Shown here piece by piece: positions 40,001-48,259 of a DNA stretch of 64,000 nucleotides. A program made the position numbers and the translations under genes. Source of the stretch: Candidatus Zixiibacteriota bacterium (lineage in GTDB: Bacteria; Zixibacteria; MSB-5A5; GN15; FEB-12). The stretch spans positions 293,260 to 357,259 of the forward strand of contig JBFLZR010000003.1 in assembly GCA_040756055.1 (NCBI GenBank). The letters run 5' to 3'. Numbering within the stretch: the first letter of the stretch is position 1; each line of letters opens with the position of its first letter. The notes beneath the pieces were generated by a model. The model worked only from the letters and a program-made list of their open reading frames with translations, did not search any database and was not told the origin of the DNA.

Positions 40001-42679
40001 CTATTGTGTTTGCTGCGGTACGCCCGCAAAGTTGCGTTTGGCGCCCTTGGCAGCTTCGACCTGACGAATCACCTCTTTGAAATGTGCCCGGGTAATCTCA
40101 TCAATACGTTGCGATGCAGCGGCCTTCTTCGCGGCTTGTTCGAGGATATCGAGATCAGTTGCCGCGAGCGTGATGGCGTCGGTCGGATAGACGGCCGGGC
40201 TGGTGAGGTAAATGGCCGCGATCCAGTTTAGATGAGCCAGTTGGAGCTGCCGGCGCTGACTGTTGACATTGTCCGGCGCGACAATCTCGCCCCAGATCGA
40301 TCGACGAACATCCGTGAACATGTCCTGCATTGTGTATGCTTCGTCACCGATCCCGTACCGGTCGATATTATTCAGCAGTTGTCCGACAGTCATGGCGCTG
40401 TAGAGTTTGCCGAGCGCCGTCTGCTGAATATTGAGGATATTCTGATGCCAGGGGTAGGCCATGGGCGAGCGGTAGATTGTACCGATAAAGTCGCCGCTTC
40501 TGGGGGATTGCAGCCTGTTCAACAGCTCCGCCGGGACATCGAAGGCATCCGCGGCGAAAATGTAATCGCGCAAAAACTCGATAGCGCGGCGCTGTTCGCT
40601 GGCCGGCACCGGTGTGAACGGAATGTCACCGTCGGTGTCCCCGATGTGTGTCGTGCCGTGGTACAGCCCGCCAACGTATCGTGCGGCGTACTGGGCCGCT
40701 TCGCGGTAGGAGCGCCAGCCGGTGTCGAACACCCGGCGGATCTTTTCATAGCTCTCACCAGGCTTTTCGAAGTCTTTGATGGCGTTGCCCCATAGCTCGC
40801 GGGTAAGCTCGATTTTGTGTTTGCTGTAGGCCAGCGGGTCATCGCCAAGATCGAACATATTCGTGAGGGGATCGACACTGAACGCGGTTACATCGAAATC
40901 CGTAGCATAGGCCAGAAGATCATCACCTGCCCGTGTGGCAATGGCCTTGAGTTGCTCGAGTTCCTCAGAAGGTGATTGGGCGCCGAATTCGGAGTAGCCG
41001 TACTCAACGCGCCAGTCATCAAATGGTCCCGGCACCGAGGCGAAGAACTCTCCTTGCGGCTGACCTTTAGCGGCGATATTCGGCGGGGCATACTCCATAA
41101 TAGTCCCGGTAGTGCTGTTTTTCTTGGTGAATTCCCGGTTCTGGATCTGCTCGAGGGTGTAGATGGTAGAGGCCTTGAAATTGTGTCTGAAGCCCAGGGT
41201 GTGGCCGACTTCGTGCGCCACCAGTTCTACCAGATATGAATGGACATATTCCCTGGTAAGGGAATCTTTGTCGGCCAGGTCGCCAGCCGTGCTCATCAGG
41301 TATGCCATACCGAAGGCGGCTTCCTGGGCAAGCTCCTGGGCGTAATTACAGTGAAGTTCGAGGCCGTTGCGGTGTTCCTCAAATGTATCGGGGGCGTCCA
41401 GTATGCGGCCATCGTAAGATACCGGCTTTATGAAATTCTCCATATTGGTGTACATGTACCTTACGAAATCGGCTGAGATGCTGATGTCAGCGTCGTATAT
41501 TTGGCCCGTGAAGGGGTTGGCCCGGCTTGGACCAATCGCATAAACGCCGGGCGAGACCATCCAGCGAATCGTGCTGTAGCGGACATCGAGCGGGTCCCAA
41601 TCCGCGGTGTCGGGCATTTGTTTGGCTACAATGGCGTTTCTGAAGCCGACTTTTTCAAAAGACTGATTCCAGAACTCGATTCCTTCAGCTATCGCATCGC
41701 GATACTCGTGGGGTACGGTATTTTCAATCCAGAACACGATTGGCTGCTCCGGTTCGGAAACCCGGGCCTCGGGGTTTTTCTTTTTCAAATGCCACCGATT
41801 GATATACCTCACGTAAGAGGATTCCCGGTCGAGCTCCGAATAGTCCTGGTAGAAGGTGGTGAAGTATCCCACCCGGTCATCATCGAGGCGAGGCACATAG
41901 TCAGTCTCCGGCAGAGTCGAGAGTGAAAAGTGATAGGTATGGAAAAAACTTTCGCCGCTTTGTAATGTTGGGCCGTCATTTGGGATAGATGATTTAAAGT
42001 GTAGCTTTATATCGATTTCGCTGTTGTGCGGGAAGGATTTGATCCGGTCGAAGAAGCTGTTTTTGGAGTCGAAGGAATAACCCTTTTTGGCCTGAGTTCC
42101 CAGGCGATAACTGGTGTTTTCGGCGTCCTGAATGAACAGCGGTTCGGCCTCAATAAGCACGGCGCCGGTTTTTGAGTCGGGTTTGGACTTTACTTCACTT
42201 GTGGCAAACAGGTGGTCGGATATGCCCGAGGCTACCGCGTTGTACATGGTGGTGGCGCTGTCGGCCCTTAGCCGGAGATTCTTCTCGAGCAAGAGAATGT
42301 TTTTGCCGACCCGCTTGAAATAAAAGGGGAATGATCGTCCGGGAGGGCCGGTATCATAGTAGGTGCCGTCGCCTGTCGCGCGGGCCATACCACACAGGTA
42401 AATTGGTCCCATTTGCTCGGGCTTGATCGCCATGAGTACGGTGTTATCAACCGTATCGAGATAGAACGTGAACAGGCCTTCGATAGCGACGCGATCGATT
42501 GTCAGTTCATTAAAAGACTTCAGTTTGGTGTCCTTGTTCGGCATGATGACTTCGGCTTTCTGTTCCGACTGCTCCTGTCCGAAAACGCGAACGCGTCTTC
42601 CGGCAAAAGCATCGACAGCCAGAATAGCCAGCATGGCCAGCGTGAGGACAAGGATGATTGGGATTTGTCGTGGGCGCAT
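40001..42679 (-). CDS. Zinc-dependent metalloprotease (DUF5117/DUF4953 type), exported
   Basis: This 892-residue protein has a signal peptide (MRPRQIPIILVLTLAMLAILAVDAFA) and a long metzincin-like catalytic motif HEVGHTLGFRHN (His489, Glu490, His493, His499). The N-terminal half (GQEQSEQKAEVIMPNKDTK, LLLEKNLRLRADS) and a region near residue 340 (FWIENTVPHEYRDAIAEGIEFWN) are typical of the bacterial DUF5117/DUF5118 proteases. The zinc motif, the downstream Met-turn-like segment (GTIMEYAPPN) and the large C-terminal extension fit that family. The substrate is unknown and the location is periplasmic or extracellular. AGGAG is six bases before ATG 42679. It stands alone between two convergent or divergent neighbours. 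Confidence 0.88.
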   Translation of the reverse strand: MRPRQIPIILVLTLAMLAILAVDAFAGRRVRVFGQEQSEQKAEVIMPNKDTKLKSFNELTIDRVAIEGLFTFYLDTVDNTVLMAIKPEQMGPIYLCGMARATGDGTYYDTGPPGRSFPFYFKRVGKNILLLEKNLRLRADSATTMYNAVASGISDHLFATSEVKSKPDSKTGAVLIEAEPLFIQDAENTSYRLGTQAKKGYSFDSKNSFFDRIKSFPHNSEIDIKLHFKSSIPNDGPTLQSGESFFHTYHFSLSTLPETDYVPRLDDDRVGYFTTFYQDYSELDRESSYVRYINRWHLKKKNPEARVSEPEQPIVFWIENTVPHEYRDAIAEGIEFWNQSFEKVGFRNAIVAKQMPDTADWDPLDVRYSTIRWMVSPGVYAIGPSRANPFTGQIYDADISISADFVRYMYTNMENFIKPVSYDGRILDAPDTFEEHRNGLELHCNYAQELAQEAAFGMAYLMSTAGDLADKDSLTREYVHSYLVELVAHEVGHTLGFRHNFKASTIYTLEQIQNREFTKKNSTTGTIMEYAPPNIAAKGQPQGEFFASVPGPFDDWRVEYGYSEFGAQSPSEELEQLKAIATRAGDDLLAYATDFDVTAFSVDPLTNMFDLGDDPLAYSKHKIELTRELWGNAIKDFEKPGESYEKIRRVFDTGWRSYREAAQYAARYVGGLYHGTTHIGDTDGDIPFTPVPASEQRRAIEFLRDYIFAADAFDVPAELLNRLQSPRSGDFIGTIYRSPMAYPWHQNILNIQQTALGKLYSAMTVGQLLNNIDRYGIGDEAYTMQDMFTDVRRSIWGEIVAPDNVNSQRRQLQLAHLNWIAAIYLTSPAVYPTDAITLAATDLDILEQAAKKAAASQRIDEITRAHFKEVIRQVEAAKGAKRNFAGVPQQTQ

Positions 42680-42809
42680 TTTTACTCCTGAGTGTTGAAA
42701 ATATATTTCAAATACTAATAATCTACGTCAATACGGAATTGCGGTTGCGGCTCCGAGGCTGATTGTCGTATTCATTTTTATCCTTATGACATGAAACAGG
42801 CGTGCTTTG

Positions 42810-43397
42810 TCAACTGTTCTTCAAAAAGTGCGCCAGATACTTTCGCCCTTTATCCGTCAACCGGTAATACGTGTGATTGCGATGTTTGATCCACTTGTTA
42901 TCGACGATCCCTTTGCGGTATTGCACCATGGTGGCATCGACCCGTTCGATCAGTCTCATGTCCGTTAATTTCCGGTGGCGGTCGAATGCCTCCTGCTTGC
43001 TTATGTTCAGCTTTCTGGCTACCACCAGCGAATAATCGATTCCGTACCTCTCGTGATGTCTCAGCACTTCAAAATCTGTGTCCTGCAACTCGCCATAATC
43101 CGATTCGGGCCTAAATTCGCTTTTGTCATCAATCGCATCATCCCATCTCACCGAAATCAATCTCTCGGGGTCAAGTTCCTTGACGTGGCCGCAGTCGCGC
43201 CGATGGATTTTTATCACGTTGCCGTGGCTGTAGTAGCCGATGATATCGTCGGGGGGAGATGGCGCGCAGCAGGATGCCACCCGGTAGTCTTTCTTTAGTT
43301 TCAACTCGCTCAAGTTACAGTCAGATTTAGGTTGAAATTCGATTCGTATCTGCCTAAATTCGTTAAAAACCCCGTAAAAGAAAAGACAATTATCCAT
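42810..43397 (-). CDS. RelA-type zinc-finger (RIS) domain plus winged-helix DNA-binding-like protein
   Basis: The protein has an N-terminal module with YRVASCCAPSPPDDIIGYYSHG and IHRRDCGH. Cys43, Cys44, His65 and Cys69 reproduce the spacing of the zinc-finger/RIS domain near the C-terminus of RelA/SpoT enzymes (CC, then 20 residues, His, three residues, Cys). There is no hydrolase, synthetase or TGS domain. Residues about 108-195 look like a winged helix (LRHHERYGIDYSLVVARKLNISKQEAFDRHRKL ... YYRLTDKGRKYL), as in archaeal-type DUF2250 regulators. The first ATG overlaps the ATG of the divergent DUF819 gene; an internal TTG start near residue 29 (about 43313) is likelier. It is probably a small regulator of unknown signal. 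Confidence 0.72.
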   Translation of the reverse strand: MDNCLFFYGVFNEFRQIRIEFQPKSDCNLSELKLKKDYRVASCCAPSPPDDIIGYYSHGNVIKIHRRDCGHVKELDPERLISVRWDDAIDDKSEFRPESDYGELQDTDFEVLRHHERYGIDYSLVVARKLNISKQEAFDRHRKLTDMRLIERVDATMVQYRKGIVDNKWIKHRNHTYYRLTDKGRKYLAHFLKNS

Positions 43398-44568
43398 GAG
43401 TGACGCGATAATCTCAAGTCCGGCCGGTGTTCTTGCTATCCTCGCTGCGATAACATCGTTTTTTTTCTACCTCGAAAACAAAACCAAATGGAATTTCTTC
43501 AACTACTTTCCACCGTTAATATTCATTTATGTTCTGCCGGTGTTTTTCTCCAACGCCGGCGTGATACCATCGGCATCGCCCGTGTACGACTTCATGAAAG
43601 ACAACCTGCTGCCCATGTTTCTGGTGATTATGCTGCTCGAGGTTGATATTTTCGCAACGGTAAAGGTAATGGGCAAGGGTGTGTTCGTGATGCTTCTGGG
43701 TACGCTCGGTGTTGTGGTCGGCGCGCCGGTCGCGCTGTTTCTTGTCAAGAGCGGTCTTGGGCCGGAAGCGTGGAAGGGGTTCGCGGCGCTGGCTGGAAGC
43801 TGGATTGGCGGCACGGGCAACATGGCCGCAGTGGCGGTGGCATTCGATCTGGACACGAGTTCGCTTGATTTCGGCTATGCTGTCATAACCGATAACGCCG
43901 TCTATTTGATCTGGTTGCCGATTATGCTGGCATCGAAGAATTTCGCGAAGAAGTTCAATAAATTCACCGGTATGTCCTCTGACCGTCTGGCTAATATGGA
44001 GAAGGCCGCCGAAGAACTCACCACTGATAAAGGTCGGATGGAGATGCGTCACGTTTTGTATCTGGTATTTTTCGGTTTTGCGGTGACGGCTCTATCGGCC
44101 TGGCTGGCCGGTTTTGTTTCGACAACACAGGTCTTTTCGTACAGCACATATAAGATACTCATTGTCACAGTGCTTGCCATCGGTCTTTCGTTCACACCCG
44201 CCAGTCGCGTTCCCGGTTCGCACGCGGTGGCGATGGCGCTGGTTTATCTATTCGTGGCTCAGATGGGGGCCACGGCGGATTTGTCGAATCTGAGCAGCTC
44301 AGTCTTCTGGTTTCTGCTGGGCGGCTATATCTGGATTCTTATCCACGGTTTCTTCCTGGTCGGGGCAGCGCGGTTGTTCAAGGTTGATGTTCACACCGCC
44401 GCGATAGCATCGGCCGCCAATATTGGCGGCGCGGCATCGGCGCCCATCGTGGCCGCTTATCACAAACCTTCGCTGGTTCCGGTGTCGATCCTGATGGCGT
44501 TGTTGGGTTATGCTGTTGGCACTCCCGCTGCTATTTTTGCCGGGTGGTTGTGCCGGCTGGTGATGTAG
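43396..44568 (+). CDS. DUF819-family membrane transporter-like protein
   Basis: This 390-residue inner-membrane protein has about ten hydrophobic helices. It carries the DUF819 (YjcL-like) landmarks WKGFAALAGSWIGGTGNMAAVA, FDLDTSSLDFGYAVITDNAVYLIWLP and AAIASAANIGGAASAPIVAAYHKPSLVPVS. The twin Gly-rich hairpins are reminiscent of carboxylate or amino-acid transporters. The substrate is not established for the family. The ATG at 43396 shares two bases with the ATG of the divergent gene on the other strand. It ends 31 bp before the convergent TPR gene. Confidence 0.83.
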   Translation: MSDAIISSPAGVLAILAAITSFFFYLENKTKWNFFNYFPPLIFIYVLPVFFSNAGVIPSASPVYDFMKDNLLPMFLVIMLLEVDIFATVKVMGKGVFVMLLGTLGVVVGAPVALFLVKSGLGPEAWKGFAALAGSWIGGTGNMAAVAVAFDLDTSSLDFGYAVITDNAVYLIWLPIMLASKNFAKKFNKFTGMSSDRLANMEKAAEELTTDKGRMEMRHVLYLVFFGFAVTALSAWLAGFVSTTQVFSYSTYKILIVTVLAIGLSFTPASRVPGSHAVAMALVYLFVAQMGATADLSNLSSSVFWFLLGGYIWILIHGFFLVGAARLFKVDVHTAAIASAANIGGAASAPIVAAYHKPSLVPVSILMALLGYAVGTPAAIFAGWLCRLVM

Positions 44569-44599
44569 ACCCCCTCGGTGGGTCCGGTGTGAACGGAAT

Positions 44600-45685
44600 C
44601 TACTGTAACGCTCCTATCGGGAATCGGTAAGAATTGGACCACTCAAGAAACTCATTTACCTTCTCTTCATTTTCGGTCAGCCAGGATTGAATGATCGGAT
44701 CGTCGGAAAGTTGAAATATGTAGTAAACGAAAGGGCGAACCAGTTCCCTGTTGTACATTTCATTAAAATAAGGCGCGTAGTACTTCCAAGCTAAACCTGA
44801 TCGTTCCTCACCAGACGCGGTACTGTTCATCATACCGAAAATGCCGTCGAGAGCGTCGTAGATTTGTTCGATTGGGTGTTTGTCTTTGTTCTCTTCGTTT
44901 AACCGTGAAGCTCCGTAAAGGCCAATCATCAGATTGATGGCTGTAAAGTCGCCCTCAGGATTATCCTCCGTATAGTTCACATTTACCTTGATAACGCTGT
45001 CAGCCGTTTTCTCCACTCCCGCCATGAGAAGGTTCTGCAGCTCGGATAGTGCCTCAGCGGCTCTTCGTGTGCCCGGTTCGAGAATGAGGAATCGGCAGAA
45101 TGCGAGAATGCAAGGAACTCGACAGTTAAGGTTCTCGTATTCCTGAGCGAGAGCCAGATGGCTGGAGGAATGGGTCGGCTCGGAGATGACGGCTTTCTTG
45201 TAACATTCAGCTGCCTTTTTCGATTCGCTCATCTTGCTGTAAACCAAGCCTTTGTTAAAATTGAGCATGAAGTAGTCCGGCTGGAAGTCCAAGCCGCGAT
45301 CGTACGCAGCGATAGCTTCGTTATAGTCTCCCATAATGCTTGCGGTGTTTCCCAGCAGAACTAAGGCGTTCGATAGATGAGGGCCGTTGTACTCTGATGC
45401 TCTCTCGATATAACTGCGGGCTGAATCATAGTTCTCGCGATAATAGTACGTGTATGATATTTCGTAAAGAGCCAGAGGATTGTGGGGATTCATCTCGAGG
45501 GCCTGGCAATATTTTGAGATAGCTTCATCGTACTTTCGGGCGTTGTGAAGTGCAATACCTTCTTCTATTAACGCGGTCACTTCGGCAGAGTTCTCCACCG
45601 GCTGTTTTAAAGACTTTGTTTCGCTGGCAAATGCACCCGACAAAAATAGGCTCAGGAACACGAGGATAAGGATCGTTTTCAACAT
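44600..45685 (-). CDS. Exported TPR-repeat protein
   Basis: This 361-residue protein has a signal peptide (MLKTILILVFLSLFLSGAFA) and about five tetratricopeptide repeats over residues 33-210 (YDEAISKYCQALEMNPHNP; YNEAIAAYDRGLDFQPDY; KKAAECYKKAVISEPTHSS). A C-terminal helical region of about 140 residues without a recognised domain follows. It should act in the periplasm as a protein-protein scaffold. The frame extends upstream to 45739, but ATG 45685 is preceded by GGAGGG and begins the signal peptide. It has no close relative in the window. Its partner is unknown. Confidence 0.8.
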   Translation of the reverse strand: MLKTILILVFLSLFLSGAFASETKSLKQPVENSAEVTALIEEGIALHNARKYDEAISKYCQALEMNPHNPLALYEISYTYYYRENYDSARSYIERASEYNGPHLSNALVLLGNTASIMGDYNEAIAAYDRGLDFQPDYFMLNFNKGLVYSKMSESKKAAECYKKAVISEPTHSSSHLALAQEYENLNCRVPCILAFCRFLILEPGTRRAAEALSELQNLLMAGVEKTADSVIKVNVNYTEDNPEGDFTAINLMIGLYGASRLNEENKDKHPIEQIYDALDGIFGMMNSTASGEERSGLAWKYYAPYFNEMYNRELVRPFVYYIFQLSDDPIIQSWLTENEEKVNEFLEWSNSYRFPIGALQ

Positions 45686-45875
45686 AGGTCCCTCCAGTTT
45701 CTTTTCGTAATAAAGTCTGATTGTAATCCTTAGGGGCAATCAGACGCCTTATCTATATACAAGCACACTTTGAGGACTGAGTCTCCCGCAAAACATCTTC
45801 CCTGAAACTCCTTGGTTGTCAGAACTTCGCCGTGAGATGGGGAATCCGACGCACGGAAGTTTCGATTTACTTTTG

Positions 45876-46367
45876 CTATCCCCCCAGATTCCGTGTTTCC
45901 TCTTTTGTGATAATATATTTATTGCAGACGTTGGGGGAGAAGTAGGCCGGAAGGGCCAGCGAGTCAACGTTCCATATCAAGATATCCCCCACGCGATATT
46001 GAAAGGGAGCACCTCCACTCAACGTAATGAACTGCTGTGGGAGAAGGTCTCTGGTATTGTCGACTCTCTCAATCGTGAGAGTGTAATCGCTACCGCGGCT
46101 GGGGATCTCGCCATCCCGGCACGCGGCGGAGTCAGCCGATGGGGAGAACTTCTCGGACAGGACCAGAAGATAAGAGCTATCGATCTTATCGCGGAAGATG
46201 AACAGGTTGTATCCATAGAACAACGTATCGAGAGTGACGAATTCAAGTGTTCCCGAGATTATCCGAGACCGCGGGGGCGCTGTCCGCAGATTGGCGAGCA
46301 CGCCTATGATAACGGCCACTGCGACAAATATAATGACCCCCAGTTGTGCTTTGCGATCACGAAACAT
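45876..46367 (-). CDS. Small membrane-anchored hypothetical protein
   Basis: This 163-residue protein has a short basic start (MFRDRKAQ), one transmembrane helix (about residues 9-26) and an extracytoplasmic domain of about 135 residues. I do not recognise that domain. It has a beta-rich look (TLEFVTLDTLFYGYNLFIFRDK, SYLLVLSEKF) with two Cys. AGGAGG lies eight bases before ATG 46367. It is 190 bp upstream of the TPR gene on the same strand and might share a transcript with it. Confidence 0.55.
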   Translation of the reverse strand: MFRDRKAQLGVIIFVAVAVIIGVLANLRTAPPRSRIISGTLEFVTLDTLFYGYNLFIFRDKIDSSYLLVLSEKFSPSADSAACRDGEIPSRGSDYTLTIERVDNTRDLLPQQFITLSGGAPFQYRVGDILIWNVDSLALPAYFSPNVCNKYIITKEETRNLGG

Positions 46368-46705
46368 CCGAGTGATCCTCCTGCTTTAATAGTGGCGCCG
46401 TGCGCTGTGCGATTCGTTCATCAGTTTGACAATGAGGAAGCCATGAACCTCCCACCTGTAACCTAGAATAAATGATCGACTGTCGGCCGGTCAATATTAA
46501 AGACGGACGAAGAGGGAAACCCGTCGTATTTTTATGATAGTTTGAAGCTTACAGGGATTCGGATTCGTTTCGTTTTCTCTTGTTGTTACCAGTCATTGTC
46601 CCGTTTGATAAATCAAACGGCCACAAGTCTATTCATACAGTGGTTGGGGTGGGGTAATTACCGTCGGTATGAAGCGAAATTGGCGGGTTGGAAGAAGGAG
46701 GGGGC
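46368..46705. other. 338-bp gap with a 9-bp palindrome
   Basis: No credible gene. A perfect inverted repeat CCGTTTGAT/ATCAAACGG (46601-46609 and 46612-46620, AA centre) lies about 85 bp past the end of the minus-strand PIMT gene. Without a U-tract it could be an operator or a weak terminator. Confidence 0.5.
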
Positions 46706-47392
46706 TCAGGCGTTGCCGTGGCGTTCGATATCGCCGCGCATGGGGACAAACCGAACCGCATAGAGGGAGACTCGCTTGAGACCCTCCGGGGTGCGACGGA
46801 GCTTGATAAGATCCTGAGCATCATCGTATTCTTCACGGATCGGCAGGACCATGACTCCGTCGGGAGCCAGTTGGCCGATGAGGGCTTCGGGGATTCTCGG
46901 CGCGGCAGCGGTGAGGATGATAGCATCGTATGGCCCGTTTTCCGGCCATCCAAGGGAGCCATCAGCGACCTTGGCGTGGATATTGCGATAATGGAGCTGC
47001 TTAAACAGCTCCTGAGCCTGATTCAGCAGCGATGGTACGATTTCGACGGTATACACCTCGCGGGCAATTTCGGCAAGCACCGCCGCCTGGTAGCCGCTGC
47101 CGGTACCAATTTCGAGCACTTTGCTCTTGTGCGTTAGTTCCATATGTTCAGTCATGGAAGCCACAATATATGGTTGTGAGATCGTCTGGCCGTGTCCGAT
47201 CGGTAGCGGGCCGTCATCATAGGCTTCGTGCCGCAATTCGGGTGGTACAAAAAGGTGGCGTGGGACGGTACGCATGGCATCGAGCACGGCTTTATCGCGA
47301 ACATCGCGTCGGGCAATCTGACGTTCGACCATTTCTTCGCGAAGCCGGGCGAAGTCAATATTGGCTGTGTCTTTACTTTTGAATAACATCAT
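46706..47392 (-). CDS. pcm: Protein-L-isoaspartate O-methyltransferase, cytosolic
   Basis: This 228-residue PIMT repairs isoaspartyl residues in damaged cytosolic proteins with SAM. It has RHLFVPPELRHEAYDDGPLPIGHGQTISQPYIVASM and the SAM loop VLEIGTGSGYQAA (residues 93-105). PYDAIILTAAAPRIPEALIGQL follows. No signal peptide is present, unlike the paralogue at 9850-10584. The start is ATG 47392 or the adjacent ATG 47389. It stands alone, divergent from the EVE-domain gene. Confidence 0.92.
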   Translation of the reverse strand: MMLFKSKDTANIDFARLREEMVERQIARRDVRDKAVLDAMRTVPRHLFVPPELRHEAYDDGPLPIGHGQTISQPYIVASMTEHMELTHKSKVLEIGTGSGYQAAVLAEIAREVYTVEIVPSLLNQAQELFKQLHYRNIHAKVADGSLGWPENGPYDAIILTAAAPRIPEALIGQLAPDGVMVLPIREEYDDAQDLIKLRRTPEGLKRVSLYAVRFVPMRGDIERHGNA

Positions 47393-47528
47393 AGGGCGCC
47401 ACCTGCACTAATATAACGCGCGAAGAAGGCGAATTCAACAAAATATGAACTGATGTGGTTGAAATGGGTTGTATCGATTATTAATGTGATAGTAATGGTA
47501 ATTCGTGATCTTCAGGAGGACGAGCCAT

Positions 47529-48002
47529 ATGGTCAGGAAATACTGGCTTTTTAAGAACGAGCCGGACTGTTTTTCGATCGATGATCTGGAGAAAGCGCCA
47601 GATCAGACCACGCAGTGGGAGGGGGTACGCAATTATCAGGCACGGAATTTCCTTCGCGACGAAGTCAAAGTGGGTGATGCTGTGCTCTATTATCACAGCA
47701 ACGCCAAACCGACCGGTATCGTAGGCGTCTGTGAGGTGGTGCGAGCCGGTTATCCCGATCCGACCGCTATGGACCCCGAGAGTGAGTATTTTGACCCGAA
47801 GGCGTCGAGGGAGGATCCGAGGTGGTATATGGTAGATGTCAAACTCTGCCGAAGGCTCAAGGGGACAATTACCCTCGCTACTCTGAAGAAGACCCCCGGG
47901 CTTGAGAATATGATGGTTACTCAGAAAGGGAGCAGGCTTTCGATACAGCCGGTTAGACTTGAGGAGTGGAAGCTTATCATGAAGTTGACCATAGGCTTGT
48001 AG
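47529..48002 (+). CDS. EVE-domain protein (THYN1-like)
   Basis: This 157-residue protein is a single EVE (PUA-like) domain. It opens MVRKYWLFKNEPDCFSIDDL, then WEGVRNYQARNFLRDEVKVGDAVLYYHSN, GVCEVVRAGYPDPTA and WYMVDVKL. EVE domains recognise modified bases in RNA or DNA; bacterial single-domain members are of unknown role. AGGAGG lies nine bases before ATG 47529, so I prefer it to the frame-extending upstream codons. It is followed after about 65 bp by tRNA-His. Confidence 0.88.
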   Translation: MVRKYWLFKNEPDCFSIDDLEKAPDQTTQWEGVRNYQARNFLRDEVKVGDAVLYYHSNAKPTGIVGVCEVVRAGYPDPTAMDPESEYFDPKASREDPRWYMVDVKLCRRLKGTITLATLKKTPGLENMMVTQKGSRLSIQPVRLEEWKLIMKLTIGL

Positions 48003-48068
48003 CCCAGGGTTAAGTTGTTAGAAAGTAGTTGACTTGGGCGGAAAATCCGATAATTTGGGCATACTTGT

Positions 48069-48145
48069 GCTGGGGTAGCTCAGATGGTCAGAGCGCCTGA
48101 CTGTGGATCAGGAGGTCGGCGGTTCGACCCCGCCCCCCAGTACCA
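48069..48145 (+). tRNA. tRNA-His (GTG), CCA encoded, U-1:A73 in place of G-1:C73
   Basis: A full cloverleaf is visible. The acceptor stem GCTGGGG/CCCCAGT has one G-U pair at position 1. The D-stem is GCTC/GAGC. The anticodon stem CCTGA/TCAGG has loop CTGTGGA (anticodon GTG). The T-stem is GGCGG/CCGCC with TTCGACC loop. CCA is encoded at 48143-48145. The base at position -1 (48068) is T and the discriminator base 73 (48142) is A. Most bacterial tRNA-His genes encode G-1 and C73. Confidence 0.93.
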
Positions 48146-48259
48146 TTTTTAGTGTTTCCCACGACAATTCCACTTTCTAAGACCATGCCGGCAGGCATCT
48201 GGCTGTTGCGTCGGTCTTCTTTTACTGTTGCGACAAATCTCCAGTAACGTCCGATGGAG

